Assembly: GCA_030838045.1 (NCBI GenBank) | Contig: JAUTXN010000197.1 | Location: 1 to 47,146 of the forward strand | Reading direction: 5' to 3' | DNA from: Acidimicrobiaceae bacterium | GTDB taxonomy: Bacteria > Actinomycetota > Acidimicrobiia > Acidimicrobiales > Palsa-688 | DNA: 47,146 nucleotides | Shown: piece after piece, positions 38,465 through 46,813 of the stretch | Numbering within the stretch: the first letter of the stretch is position 1 | How the letters are laid out: each line of letters starts with the position of its first letter | The notes under the pieces: generated by a model | What the model saw: only the letters and a program-made list of their open reading frames with translations | What the model was told of the DNA's origin: nothing | The model's database searches: none | Position numbers and translations under genes: made by a program

Positions 38465-39019
38465 TCAACCCGGGTTCCTGAGGAACCTGCGGGCGGAGAT
38501 CACCCCGGTGTCGAAGCCGGCCAGGTGCAGGCCGCCGTGGAAACGGGCGTGCTCGATCTTGAGGCACCGGTTCATCACGACGTCCAGGCCGGCCGCGTGC
38601 GCGACCGAAGCGGCCTCCTCGTTCCAGAGACCCAGCTGGATCCACAGAATGTGGGCGCCCGCGTCGACCGCCTCCTCGGCCACCGCCGGCAGGTCGTCGT
38701 GGCGCCGGAAGACATCGACCATGTCGGGGCGACCGGGAAGGTCGGACAGGCTCGGGTAGACCGGCCGGCCCAAGATCTCGCGCTCGCGCGGATTCACGAA
38801 CCACACCTCGTAGTCGGTGCTCGAGCTCAGCAGGTACGTGGCCACGAAATAGCTGGGTCGAGCAGGGTTCGACGAGGCACCGACGATCGCAATGGTGCGG
38901 GTTTGTTGGAGCATCCGCAGGCGTTCCGAGGCTGTCGGTTCGTGCCAGGCGCCCCGGTCGGGCCCGGCGGGCGGACCCGGAGCAGGCGCGCCCGGCCCGC
39001 GGTCGACCGGCTCGCTCAT
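38465..39019 (-). CDS. CoA-binding-domain protein (YccU-like)
   Basis: A 184-residue protein with a Rossmann-like CoA-binding domain: TIAIVGASSNPARPSYFV, VWFVNPREREILGRPVYPSL and ILWIQLGLWNEEA. The C-terminal VVMNRCLKIEHARF is typical. The first 35 residues are Gly/Pro/Ala-rich. Start ATG 39019 overlaps the metY stop (ATGA). Such proteins often sit next to O-acetylhomoserine sulfhydrylase genes, though their exact role is not known. Confidence 0.9.
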   Translation of the reverse strand: MSEPVDRGPGAPAPGPPAGPDRGAWHEPTASERLRMLQQTRTIAIVGASSNPARPSYFVATYLLSSSTDYEVWFVNPREREILGRPVYPSLSDLPGRPDMVDVFRRHDDLPAVAEEAVDAGAHILWIQLGLWNEEAASVAHAAGLDVVMNRCLKIEHARFHGGLHLAGFDTGVISARRFLRNPG

Positions 39020-40332
39020 TTCCCCAGAGCCTTCTCGGCCTGGGCCAGGGCCTGGTCGAGGTCCCACAAGATGTCGTCGAGGTCTTCCAACCCGACCGAG
39101 ATCCGAACCAGGTCTGCGCCGACACCCGCTGCGTCGAGGGCCTCCCGGGACAGTTGCTGGTGGGTGGTGGAAGCCGGGTGGATCACGAGGGTGCGGGTGT
39201 CACCGATGTTGGCCAGGTGGCTGCACAACTGCGTGGCCTCGATGAAGGCGGCTCCGGCCCGGCGTCCACCTTTGACGCCAAAGGCGAAGACCGCCCCGGC
39301 GCCCTTGGGCAGGTAGCGCTGGGCGAGGGCGTGCTGGGGGTGGTCGGGCAGGCCGGCGTAACGGACCCAACCCACTCGAGGATGGCCGGAGAGGAAGCGG
39401 GCCACCGCCTCGGCGTTGGCCACGTGGCGGTCCATGCGCAGGGCCAGGGTCTCGACGCCTTGCAGCAGGAGGAAGGCGTTGAAGGGCGAGAGCGCCGGGC
39501 CCAGGTCTCGGAGCTGCTCGACGCGCAGCTTGGTGCAGAATCCGTACTCACCGAAGTTCTCCCAGAAGCGCAGGCCGCCGTAGCTGGCGACCGGCTCGGT
39601 CATGGTCGGGAACCGCCCCGACCCCCAGTCGAACCGCCCGCTCTCCACGATCACCCCGCCGAGGGAGTTGCCGTGGCCGCCGATGAACTTGGTGGCCGAA
39701 TGGACCACAATGTCGGCGCCGTGGGTGAACGGGCGGCAGAGGTACGGCGTGGCCACGGTCGAGTCGATGGCCAGGGGGATGGCTTCGCTGTGGGCGATGT
39801 CGGCCAGGGCGGCGATGTCGGCCACGACGCCCGAAGGGTTGCCGACGGTCTCGGTGTAGAGGAGCTTGGTGTTGGGCCGGATGGCCGCCGAGAACGCGGC
39901 CGGGTCGTCGGCGGCGACGAACGTGGTCTCGATCCCCAGGCGGGCCAGGGTCACCTCGAGGAGGGTCCGGGTGCCGCCGTAGAGGGCGGCGGAGGAGACG
40001 ATGTGGTCGCCCGCTCCAGCCACCGCGGTGAAGAGAATGGTCTCGGCCGACATGCCGCTGGCGGTGGCCACGGCCCCGATCCCGCCCTCCAGGCTGGCCA
40101 GGCGTTCCTCGAGGCACGCCACGGTCGGGTTGGAGATGCGGGAGTAGATGTTCCCGTACTTCTGGAGGGCGAACAGGTCGGCCGCGTCGGCGCTGTCCTC
40201 GAAGACGAAGCTGGTCGTCTGGTAGATCGGCACCGCCCGTGCGCCCGTCGTCGGGTCGGGCCGGTTGCCGGCGTGCAGGGCCCGGGTGTGGAATCCCCAT
40301 GCCCGCTCGCCGGTGCCGCCATCGGTGCTCAT
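39016..40332 (-). CDS. metY: O-acetylhomoserine sulfhydrylase (aminocarboxypropyltransferase)
   Basis: A 438-residue PLP enzyme of the Cys/Met-metabolism family. Signatures: VPIYQTTSFVFED, YSRISNPTVACLEERLA, TETVGNPSG and the PLP lysine in HSATKFIGGHGNSLGG. It makes homocysteine or methionine from O-acetylhomoserine and sulfide or methanethiol. The methanethiol reaction would complete the pathway suggested by the RLP and cupin genes 0.7 kb away on the other strand. The length matches family members (about 430). It is divergent from the OsmC gene by 17 bp. Confidence 0.94.
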   Translation of the reverse strand: MSTDGGTGERAWGFHTRALHAGNRPDPTTGARAVPIYQTTSFVFEDSADAADLFALQKYGNIYSRISNPTVACLEERLASLEGGIGAVATASGMSAETILFTAVAGAGDHIVSSAALYGGTRTLLEVTLARLGIETTFVAADDPAAFSAAIRPNTKLLYTETVGNPSGVVADIAALADIAHSEAIPLAIDSTVATPYLCRPFTHGADIVVHSATKFIGGHGNSLGGVIVESGRFDWGSGRFPTMTEPVASYGGLRFWENFGEYGFCTKLRVEQLRDLGPALSPFNAFLLLQGVETLALRMDRHVANAEAVARFLSGHPRVGWVRYAGLPDHPQHALAQRYLPKGAGAVFAFGVKGGRRAGAAFIEATQLCSHLANIGDTRTLVIHPASTTHQQLSREALDAAGVGADLVRISVGLEDLDDILWDLDQALAQAEKALGK

Positions 40333-40349
40333 AAGGCGATTTTGGCATC

Positions 40350-40871
40350 ATGTGGACCATGTCGCCCAACACGTCGCTTGCCACTGTCATCGAATCCGCG
40401 TCGTCCCGGATGGTCCGCGACGAGAAGTGGGGGCACGTCGTGTACCGGGCGACCCTCGACCTGACGGGCGCCACCGAGGTGGCGTCGGAGGTCGGCTCTG
40501 GTCACTCCTTCATCGTCGACGAGCCGGTCAGCTTCGGGGGTGCCGATGGCGGCCCAGGTCCAGTGGAATACGCCCTGGCGGCACTCGGGTCGTGCCAGGC
40601 GATCACGTACCAGTTCTGGGCCGCCCATCTTGGCGTCGCGGTCGATGCCGTCCACATCGTCGTCGAAGGCGACCTTGACCTCCGTGGTTTCTTCGGGGTC
40701 CGCGAGGGCGTGCGCCCGGGACTCGGCGCCGTCCGCGTCCATGTCGAACTCCGCGGGCCGGAGTCTCCCGAGCGCTACGAAGAGCTGGCGGCCGCGGTCG
40801 ACGAGCACTGCCCGGTCCTCGACATCTTCACCGGGACCGTGGCGGTGGAGCGGACGCTCACCGTCTCGTGA
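40350..40871 (+). CDS. OsmC-family peroxiredoxin-like protein
   Basis: A 173-residue protein with the OsmC fold. The two redox cysteines are visible in ALGSCQAITYQFWA and VDEHCPVLDIFTG. Preceding these is FGGADGGPGPVEYALAA, a family hallmark. Members reduce organic hydroperoxides using thiols. Starts at ATG 40350 or 40359 (MSPNTS) are both possible. Confidence 0.92.
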   Translation: MWTMSPNTSLATVIESASSRMVRDEKWGHVVYRATLDLTGATEVASEVGSGHSFIVDEPVSFGGADGGPGPVEYALAALGSCQAITYQFWAAHLGVAVDAVHIVVEGDLDLRGFFGVREGVRPGLGAVRVHVELRGPESPERYEELAAAVDEHCPVLDIFTGTVAVERTLTVS

Positions 40872-40996
40872 CGCCCGGCTCATCTGGGCCAGATACATCG
40901 CAATAGTCGGTCGGATGGTTGTTCTCCAAAATGCTTTCGCCTGGACCCTGAGGGCGCCATGCTGGCTCTACCACCACAAGCAAGGGGAACAATCAA

Positions 40997-41275
40997 ATGC
41001 CACCGTTCGTTATTTACGATGCTGTTAGTTCTGTCATTTGGTTCGGCGGTCAAGGCACCGACGCCGGCGGTACGGGAATCGATCTCAACACGGGCAAAGT
41101 CGTGCATTGGGAAGGCTGGGGCGTCGACGCTCTGATCGAGTTGCAGACGGCTGTCGCCGCGCTTCAGCACGTCGCCAAGATGAAGAATCCCGGCGTGGCC
41201 GAGCGGGCCGCGAGGCCTCTGGCCGATTTCGTGCAGGCCGAGCTCTCGAACCAGTTTGCCCAGCAAGCTCGCTGA
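40997..41275 (+). CDS. Small protein of unknown function
   Basis: A 92-residue protein from ATG 40997, with AAGGGG in the leader. It contains a Gly-rich beginning (WFGGQGTDAGGTGIDLN) and a C-terminal helix (LADFVQAELSNQFAQQ). No signal peptide or family recognised. Codon use looks coding. The leader (40872-40996) is less GC-rich than its neighbours. It overlaps the next gene by 20 bp if that one starts at TTG 41256. Confidence 0.6.
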   Translation: MPPFVIYDAVSSVIWFGGQGTDAGGTGIDLNTGKVVHWEGWGVDALIELQTAVAALQHVAKMKNPGVAERAARPLADFVQAELSNQFAQQAR

Positions 41276-42080
41276 GACAGGCCGTCGCGCCGGCACCTCG
41301 GCCGCCGACGTGACCGCGATGGCATTCTTCCATGAGCTCGACGCGTGGACGGAGTATTGGGATATCTATCACCCCGAGACCCGGGGCAGGTATTACTTCG
41401 GAGACGGCGACGAGTCCGGTTTGCTCAGCCTCCTGGTGCCGAGAGTCACCACGCCGGCCATCTTTGCCGCATGGAAGAACCGAGCCCTTGGCATCGATAT
41501 CGAGCAGGAATTCGAAAAGTGCGCGGTCGGCGCCGATGTCGCAGCGGCGGTCTCCGAATACGACGGGCTGGTTGCCGGGATATTCGAACGACACTTCGGC
41601 GATGCCGGTGACGATTGCTCCCGCCGCGCCTATCTGAGGGCTGTTCATCGCTTCAGTACCGACACCTTGCCACCCGCCACCGAGCGGCTCGCCCGGGTCC
41701 CACCGGGCGACCGCCGCTGGCGGACGGCGGGGCGCCACACCATCGATGCCGACATGATGTGGTTCGTCTGGGCGCTGCAGCTGGAGGCCGCCGAGGCCGC
41801 CGCCGGGGCTCCGTCGGCCGCCGCAGGGGTTCGGTCCTCGGCGAGCAATGCTGGAGGCCTCCGGGCGCTGCTGCTCTCGGGAGTCGCCACCGGTTGCTCG
41901 GCCAACTTCGCCTGGCGGGGGCATCGCCGGACCCGACCCGAATACCGGGCCGACTCCGCCACTGAAGCGTTGCTCCTCGAACGGGGTTTGCACTGGGCGA
42001 CCGACTTCAGTGCCGCCGCGGCCGAAGTGCACCAGCTGTACCGGATACGTGAGTGGGGGACCTCGCCCGCCCGAAGCTGA
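41256..42080 (+). CDS. Protein of unknown function
   Basis: Up to 274 residues from TTG 41256; a later GTG at 41310 or ATG 41319 would avoid overlap with the preceding gene. The body is helical with Trp/Tyr-rich segments (LDAWTEYWDIYHPETRG) and a C-terminal half rich in Ala. No signal peptide and no motif I recognise. It converges on the tyrosinase pair with a 39-bp gap. Confidence 0.6.
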   Translation: MPSKLAETGRRAGTSAADVTAMAFFHELDAWTEYWDIYHPETRGRYYFGDGDESGLLSLLVPRVTTPAIFAAWKNRALGIDIEQEFEKCAVGADVAAAVSEYDGLVAGIFERHFGDAGDDCSRRAYLRAVHRFSTDTLPPATERLARVPPGDRRWRTAGRHTIDADMMWFVWALQLEAAEAAAGAPSAAAGVRSSASNAGGLRALLLSGVATGCSANFAWRGHRRTRPEYRADSATEALLLERGLHWATDFSAAAAEVHQLYRIREWGTSPARS

Positions 42081-42119
42081 AACCCGAGGCTGAAACCCGA
42101 GGGGGACCCCGCTCCGCCG

Positions 42120-42569
42120 CTAACCGAACGTGGTGAGCTGCAGTCCCCTGACGTCGAGCAGGGGGCCGTCGAACTGCATCTCCGTGCCCGGATCGCAGGC
42201 AACGACGACCGTCACCGTCAGGTTCGGCCCGTCGGCCAGGCATCGCTTCAAGGCCTCGGTCACGATGACCCGTTTGAAGGCCCGGGTGAGGGGGTGACTG
42301 GGGCGATCGTCGAAGCGCCGGCTGCTCACGGGAACATCGCAGTGGCCCTCGTCGCCCACGCAGTTCTGGTGGCCGAAGATGGCGAAGCGACCGGCCCGGC
42401 TGGGCCGAACATCGGTCCAGTTCTCCTCGGACACCGCGGGGTCGTTGAAAAAGATGTGGGCGACGAAGGAAGGCCGGAAGTGGTTGACCCCGTAGAACTC
42501 GAGGTCGGCCCGGCTCATCATCGCCGTCGCGCCGTGGGCGAACGGACCGAAGACCTGGATCTCAACCAT
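42120..42569 (-). CDS. Tyrosinase partner protein of unknown function
   Basis: A 149-residue protein from ATG 42569, preceded by AGGAGG five bases upstream. Its start overlaps the tyrosinase end by 8 bp, so they are translationally coupled. It looks like a beta-rich fold with HIFFNDPAVSEENWTD, FAIFGHQNCVGDEGHC and a histidine near the N-terminus. It could be a separate version of the C-terminal domain that shields the active site in plant and fungal polyphenol oxidases, or a copper-delivering caddie as in Streptomyces; neither is proven. Three cysteines are present. Confidence 0.7.
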   Translation of the reverse strand: MVEIQVFGPFAHGATAMMSRADLEFYGVNHFRPSFVAHIFFNDPAVSEENWTDVRPSRAGRFAIFGHQNCVGDEGHCDVPVSSRRFDDRPSHPLTRAFKRVIVTEALKRCLADGPNLTVTVVVACDPGTEMQFDGPLLDVRGLQLTTFG

Positions 42570-43371
42570 TCGACCCTCCTGGAACCGGGGCCGGCATGGG
42601 AATAGGCGCGGCGCTGGCGGCGTATTCGTATCCGAGGCGTTGCACGTCGAGGACATCGGCGGTCGTCTTGTTGAACGGCATGAGGGGCTCGTCGAGCAGC
42701 TCGGCGGGAATTCCACCATTGCCGTAGCGGACCTGCCACAGATACCAGAGCCGATCGATCATCGTGTGATGGGCGAAGAATACCGGGTCGTATGCCGCGG
42801 TCGTTATATCGGCCATGTCACCACCGACCCAGACATGCACCTGGTCGTGGAAATCCTCCACCCGATCAGAGAATGAGGCCCAGTCGCTGTCGTCCAACAA
42901 TTGGGTGATCTCGTCTGCGAGCGGCAGTTGCGCGCCCGGCGTCGTTCCTGCGCGGCGAACCGTCCGGTGCCGGATGGGCGGCGATGCGGTGGGGACGACC
43001 ACCTGAGTGGAGAACAACGGATTGGCGGCGGTGCCCAGCCGCCGTGGGGCGAATGCTCCGGGAATGGCCGGTTGGGCCACCCAGTCCCAATACGGGAGCG
43101 AGGCCCCGGCAACCAGGTCCTGCAGCGATTGCTCGAGCCACCAGAGATAGGCCCGATGCCAGGGCAGGAACAAACGGGCTTGCAGCGGCGTGCGACGGCT
43201 CTGCTGATGATGCCAGCAAAACCAGTCGGGAGCGCCGTGAAAGCCTGCAATGTGGTTGTAGCCGCGGTTGTCCGATATCGCCTTGGACGCCGTCATGGCC
43301 TGGATGAAGGTCGCCATGTGCGGGGCCGAGGCATCGCCCACCGGCAGCCGGTACACCATCGAACCCGTCAT
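42562..43371 (-). CDS. Tyrosinase / polyphenol oxidase (type-3 copper)
   Basis: A 269-residue type-3 copper enzyme. The CuA site is built from NHIAGFHGAPDWFCWHH and FLPWHRAYLWWLEQ; the CuB site from FHDQVHVWVGGDM and DPVFFAHHTMIDRLWYLW. The sequence CWH in the CuA loop is the Cys-x-His pattern that forms a thioether bond in fungal tyrosinases and catechol oxidases, and is absent from Streptomyces MelC2 as I recall it. No signal peptide is seen. It would oxidise phenols to quinones. The gene is followed by a coupled partner gene. Confidence 0.92.
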   Translation of the reverse strand: MTGSMVYRLPVGDASAPHMATFIQAMTASKAISDNRGYNHIAGFHGAPDWFCWHHQQSRRTPLQARLFLPWHRAYLWWLEQSLQDLVAGASLPYWDWVAQPAIPGAFAPRRLGTAANPLFSTQVVVPTASPPIRHRTVRRAGTTPGAQLPLADEITQLLDDSDWASFSDRVEDFHDQVHVWVGGDMADITTAAYDPVFFAHHTMIDRLWYLWQVRYGNGGIPAELLDEPLMPFNKTTADVLDVQRLGYEYAASAAPIPMPAPVPGGSNG

Positions 43372-43989
43372 GCTTCTCCCCTGTTCTTGTCGACAATCCT
43401 ATGCCAAATGCAATGTCGGCGTATCGCAGTTGGCCGAATCGCTCACTGGAAATGCATAAGGTTCCGCGTGCGACAGGCACGGGTCAGACCGACACCGTTA
43501 CTGAGAAGGGGAAGTACCGCAGCGGTACGCATCGGTCCCCGGATGTCGGATCGGCCCGCCCGGCGCCACTTGGTGAACCCCAGTGGACCACGCATCGGTT
43601 CGCCATTGCCGGGGATCAGGCGAGGCGGTCAAGGTGAGGCGTTCCGTCGAAGAGCCTCGCCCGAGGACTTCGCCGACGATGTGAGGCCTGCCTCCTTCTA
43701 CGCGGCGCTTATCGGCGAGCAGCCGCTCCTGGTTGGGACCGTACGAGCGAATCCCGCACGTCGGTTTGGGCCAACGTCGATCCCGGCGATCTGTACCGGG
43801 CGCCTGGCGTCATGGCGCAGCACGGCCTGGTCGAGTCACGTGGGAGCGATCCGCCGACACCACCGGCTGGCCCGAGGTGTCGGTAGACGAAGGACGACCC
43901 GTCGCCTCACTCCCTCGGGTAGGCGTGGTCAGGGACGGCCGAGCTCTCGGCCGTGCACTACAGGAACCGATTGCGCGACGTTTCACGAG
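43372..43989. other. No supported gene
   Basis: The stretch between the tyrosinase start and tRNA-Sec has several overlapping open frames, but none with convincing codon use, start or homology. The sequence may hold gene remnants; a short frame near 43765 reads VWANVDPGDLYRAPG, which looks protein-like but soon loses sense. Confidence 0.5.
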
Positions 43990-44082
43990 CGGAGGTGGAC
44001 GGGAATCGAACCCGCCGGACAGGGATCGCCTGTCCCAACCGCTTTGAAGGCGGCGGAGCCCACCAGGTACCCGGACACCTCC
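43990..44082 (-). tRNA. selC: Selenocysteine tRNA, anticodon TCA
   Basis: A 93-base tRNA on the minus strand. The acceptor GGAGGTG (44076-44082) pairs with CACCTCC near 43991-43997, followed by discriminator G; CCA is not encoded. The anticodon loop CTTCAAA holds TCA at 44045-44047, which reads UGA. A long variable arm has GGACAGG paired to CCTGTCC, and the T loop is TTCGATT. Length, long acceptor arm and anticodon identify tRNA-Sec rather than tRNA-Ser. The eighth acceptor pair appears to be a T-C mismatch. It is the tRNA required to read the grdA and grdB TGA codons 12 kb away. Confidence 0.95.
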
Positions 44083-44195
44083 GCCGCCCAGGCTAGCGGC
44101 CTCACCCGCCGGCGAGAGCGGAACGATCGCAGCGACCTGCTCGCCCGAGTACCGAGCACGGGCGATCCATCGGGACAAGCACAATTTGGCTGCGG

Positions 44196-44726
44196 TCAGA
44201 AGCGCCAGCGTGTGGCGCCGCCCGGTTCGACTGTGCCGACTGCTGTCGCGGTGCGTACCGTGAGGCAGTACACAGACCATGGCGGCGGCCCGGCGGATGG
44301 CGCGCTGTACTCCGCGGTGAGCGCCAGTCCCGTGTCGTCAACCTGAGTTGGCCAGCCCGCGGCAGCCCAGCGCGCCGCCATGGCGGCGACCGTTGGCCGG
44401 TCGGTGACCTTCTCGGCCTCGCCTTCGACTATCAGGTCGAACTCGTGGGTGGCGACACTCAACGTACAGCGCGGGTCGCGAGCCAAGTTCCTTCCCTTAC
44501 GGGTGCCCTCGCCCGTCTCGAACCAGAACGCGCCGTCGACCCAGAGGGCCCCAACGCCCGTGACGTGGGGACTTCCGTCGGTGTTGACTGTCGCCAGCCA
44601 GCACGTGTGGCGGTTGGGACCGCCGGCTTCGGGCGCCTGCGTCAGGCCCGCGCCGAGGCGATCTTCCACGCTGGCCCAGTCGAGACCCGGGGTCCCGTAG
44701 ATGTTGTCGAGGTTCGTTGTCTTCAC
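44196..44726 (-). CDS. Pyridoxamine 5'-phosphate oxidase-like flavin/F420-binding protein
   Basis: A 176-residue split-barrel protein. The pattern HTCWLATVNTDGSPHVTGV, then FETGEGTRKGRNLARDPR and CTLSVATHEFDLIVEGEA is typical of the PNPOx-like family, whose actinobacterial members bind FMN or F420 and reduce varied substrates. Start ATG 44726. It is a single gene, 113 bp beyond tRNA-Sec on the same strand. Confidence 0.87.
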   Translation of the reverse strand: MKTTNLDNIYGTPGLDWASVEDRLGAGLTQAPEAGGPNRHTCWLATVNTDGSPHVTGVGALWVDGAFWFETGEGTRKGRNLARDPRCTLSVATHEFDLIVEGEAEKVTDRPTVAAMAARWAAAGWPTQVDDTGLALTAEYSAPSAGPPPWSVYCLTVRTATAVGTVEPGGATRWRF

Positions 44727-45062
44727 GATGGATTTGACGTTACTGACGGTCAGAAGTCATCGGACGATCACGCAGAACCGGCGCCTGCCACTCGGGCTCG
44801 TTCACCGTTTCCGACGATGGAGCCACCGCGCGGACGCTGCTCCCGGCGAGGTCCGAGGGCCAGCCAGGCGGCAACGGGTTCTTGTGAAATAGATCACAAC
44901 AATTCTATGCGGGCCGTCATCGAGGCCCGGGGTCGACGTGCGCTGCAGTCGCGTTGCCACCCAAGTGTTGCCACAGACCGTCCGGCGCGGTGACCAACTG
45001 GTGCCCGTTCAACGGGGACGCTTTGGCGCCGCGGCTACCGGCCGACGCGGCACACTGACGAG
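44727..45062. other. No supported gene
   Basis: A 336-bp gap between divergent genes. It contains an A+T-richer patch near 44885-44910 (GAAATAGATCACAACAATTC) that could belong to a promoter. I see no convincing gene or RNA. Confidence 0.5.
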
Positions 45063-45569
45063 ATGCATCTGGCCCAGCTGAACGTAGGTCGTCTGCGCGC
45101 TCCGATAGAAGACCCGATCATCGACGACTTCCGAACGAATTTGGACCGGATCAACGCGCTGGCAGAGGTCAGTCCGGGGTACGTGTGGCGCCTGCGGGAT
45201 GAGAGCGGCAATGCCACCAACATCAAGCCGTTGGATGACGACCTGACGATTGTCAATCTGACCGTGTGGACGTCGATCGACGCGCTCGCCGACTTCACCT
45301 ACCGCTCCGGCCACGTGGAGTTCCTTCGTCGCCGGCGCGAGTTCTTCGAGCCCACGGACCAGCCGATTCTGTGCCTGTGGTGGATCCCCGAGGGCACGAT
45401 CCCGACGATCGAGGAGGCCATCGGCCGCCTCGAGCACCTCCGAGCTTTCGGTCCGACCCCCAGAGCCTTTACGGTCCGGCATCGATTCGAGGCCGGCGAA
45501 GTCGCCGCCCAACCGGGCAGCGAGTGCGACACCATCCTCGCCCGCGACAAACGGGCGATCGTCTCCTGA
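45063..45569 (+). CDS. DUF3291-domain protein
   Basis: A 168-residue protein of the DUF3291 (ABM-like barrel) family. Signatures are MHLAQLNVGRLRAPIEDP, GYVWRLRDESGNAT, VWTSIDALADFTY and LWWIPEGTIPTIEEA. Function in the family is unknown; the fold resembles small monooxygenases. Start ATG 45063. The GPP34 gene follows 42 bp downstream. Confidence 0.88.
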   Translation: MHLAQLNVGRLRAPIEDPIIDDFRTNLDRINALAEVSPGYVWRLRDESGNATNIKPLDDDLTIVNLTVWTSIDALADFTYRSGHVEFLRRRREFFEPTDQPILCLWWIPEGTIPTIEEAIGRLEHLRAFGPTPRAFTVRHRFEAGEVAAQPGSECDTILARDKRAIVS

Positions 45570-45611
45570 CCAACAGCTGGTCGGCGACGGCACGCCTCCT
45601 AGGCTGCTGCG

Positions 45612-46211
45612 GTGCTCATCGCCGAGGAGTTTGTCTTGATGGCCCTCGACCCGGACGGGACGGCGGCCCGAAGCCAGTCGGCGGCGGCGGTGGGGGTGAC
45701 TGGCGCTCTTGTGGCCGAACTGGTCCACGATGGTCACCTCACCTTGGACGATGGCCGAATCCACCTCACGGGGACCAAACCGCAGCATCGGCTTCTGATA
45801 CAAGCGCTCGAAGGCCTGAAGTCCCACGAAGGCAAGAAGCTGAAGACCACCTTGGGGTCGATCAAGCATGCCGGTTGGAGCGAAGTGGTGGACTCCATGA
45901 TCGCCGCCGGAGACCTCAGCCGCGACAAGCAGGCTTTTCGGGCTACCCGCCACCCCATCCTCGATCCCCACGCTCAAGATCTACTGCTGGCCGCACTGCG
46001 CGGCGCGGCGGTGGGTGACGGCCCCCTTGATCGGCGCATGGCGACGCTACTGGCGCTGGCCGGCGCCTGCCGGATGCTCGAAGTGGTGGCGCCAAAGCGT
46101 GGAGAACGAAAAAAGGCGAAGCAACGCATCAAGGAGGCGACCGACCAGGTTCCCGTCGCGGCAGCCGTCAAGTACGCCATCGACGCCCAGGCGGTCGTCG
46201 TCGTGGGCTAG
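45612..46211 (+). CDS. GPP34 (GOLPH3-like) family protein
   Basis: A 199-residue protein from GTG 45612. The N-terminal LIAEEFVLMALDPDGTA and the repeated helical pattern, including LDRRMATLLALAGACRMLEVV, match GPP34, the bacterial relatives of eukaryotic Golgi phosphoprotein 3, which binds phosphatidylinositol 4-phosphate. In actinobacteria such proteins are common and of unknown role. Confidence 0.87.
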   Translation: MLIAEEFVLMALDPDGTAARSQSAAAVGVTGALVAELVHDGHLTLDDGRIHLTGTKPQHRLLIQALEGLKSHEGKKLKTTLGSIKHAGWSEVVDSMIAAGDLSRDKQAFRATRHPILDPHAQDLLLAALRGAAVGDGPLDRRMATLLALAGACRMLEVVAPKRGERKKAKQRIKEATDQVPVAAAVKYAIDAQAVVVVG

Positions 46212-46813
46212 GGGCTGAGGCTCGCTTATCCGCTTTGCGGTGCCCAGGTAGTCCTCTCGGACGGCGAGGAGGACGTCGCTGTCTATTGAGCCACCGAGCG
46301 AGGCCCGGCAGTGGCCACAACCTTGTTCCTTCGGCCGGGACGGCGTTGCGGGAAATGGCCGCGCAGCCCGTACCGCGACGTGACTCTGGCGTCCTAGACA
46401 CATAGGGACCTGCGCCACCCATGGGCGGCAGCCGTCGGACCCACCCCCCGGCTTCCGATTCGGCGACCACGTTCGTCCACCGCGATCCCCCCTGCCACCG
46501 CCACGCTTGGCCTCCGAGGACGAAGCAGAGTCTGACAACTAACGGAGGAGCGTCAACAAAGCGAACGCGTTCACGACACACCGCTCGCGTTTGTCATTCC
46601 CGAAAATGCCGCTGGCGTTCCAGCGCACGACACCTCACCTGGCCAAGACAGGAAAGCAGCTCCTCGAATGGCAAGGTTCGCCGGGTGACCATCCGTTTCG
46701 AGACGCGTTCGATCAAAGTGGGGCGTCGACCGATTTCACAGATCGTGGAAGTGATCTCGCTGATGGATCAATCCGGCAAGGGATTTGTCATTGGAGGCTC
46801 TGAAGGCCGCCGC
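46212..46813. other. No supported gene
   Basis: Open frames here, for example 46421-47050 (+), show no family signature and have odd composition; part of that frame is antisense to the partial gene at the right edge. Some stretches between 46680 and 46800 look protein-like (VTIRFETRSIKVGRRP) but lack a start and a continuous context. Confidence 0.45.

Noticed and set aside
43990-44082. tRNA-Ser because of the long variable arm
   Set aside because: The anticodon is TCA, which reads UGA; serine would need TGA, GGA, CGA or GCT. The length and extended acceptor arm also fit tRNA-Sec.
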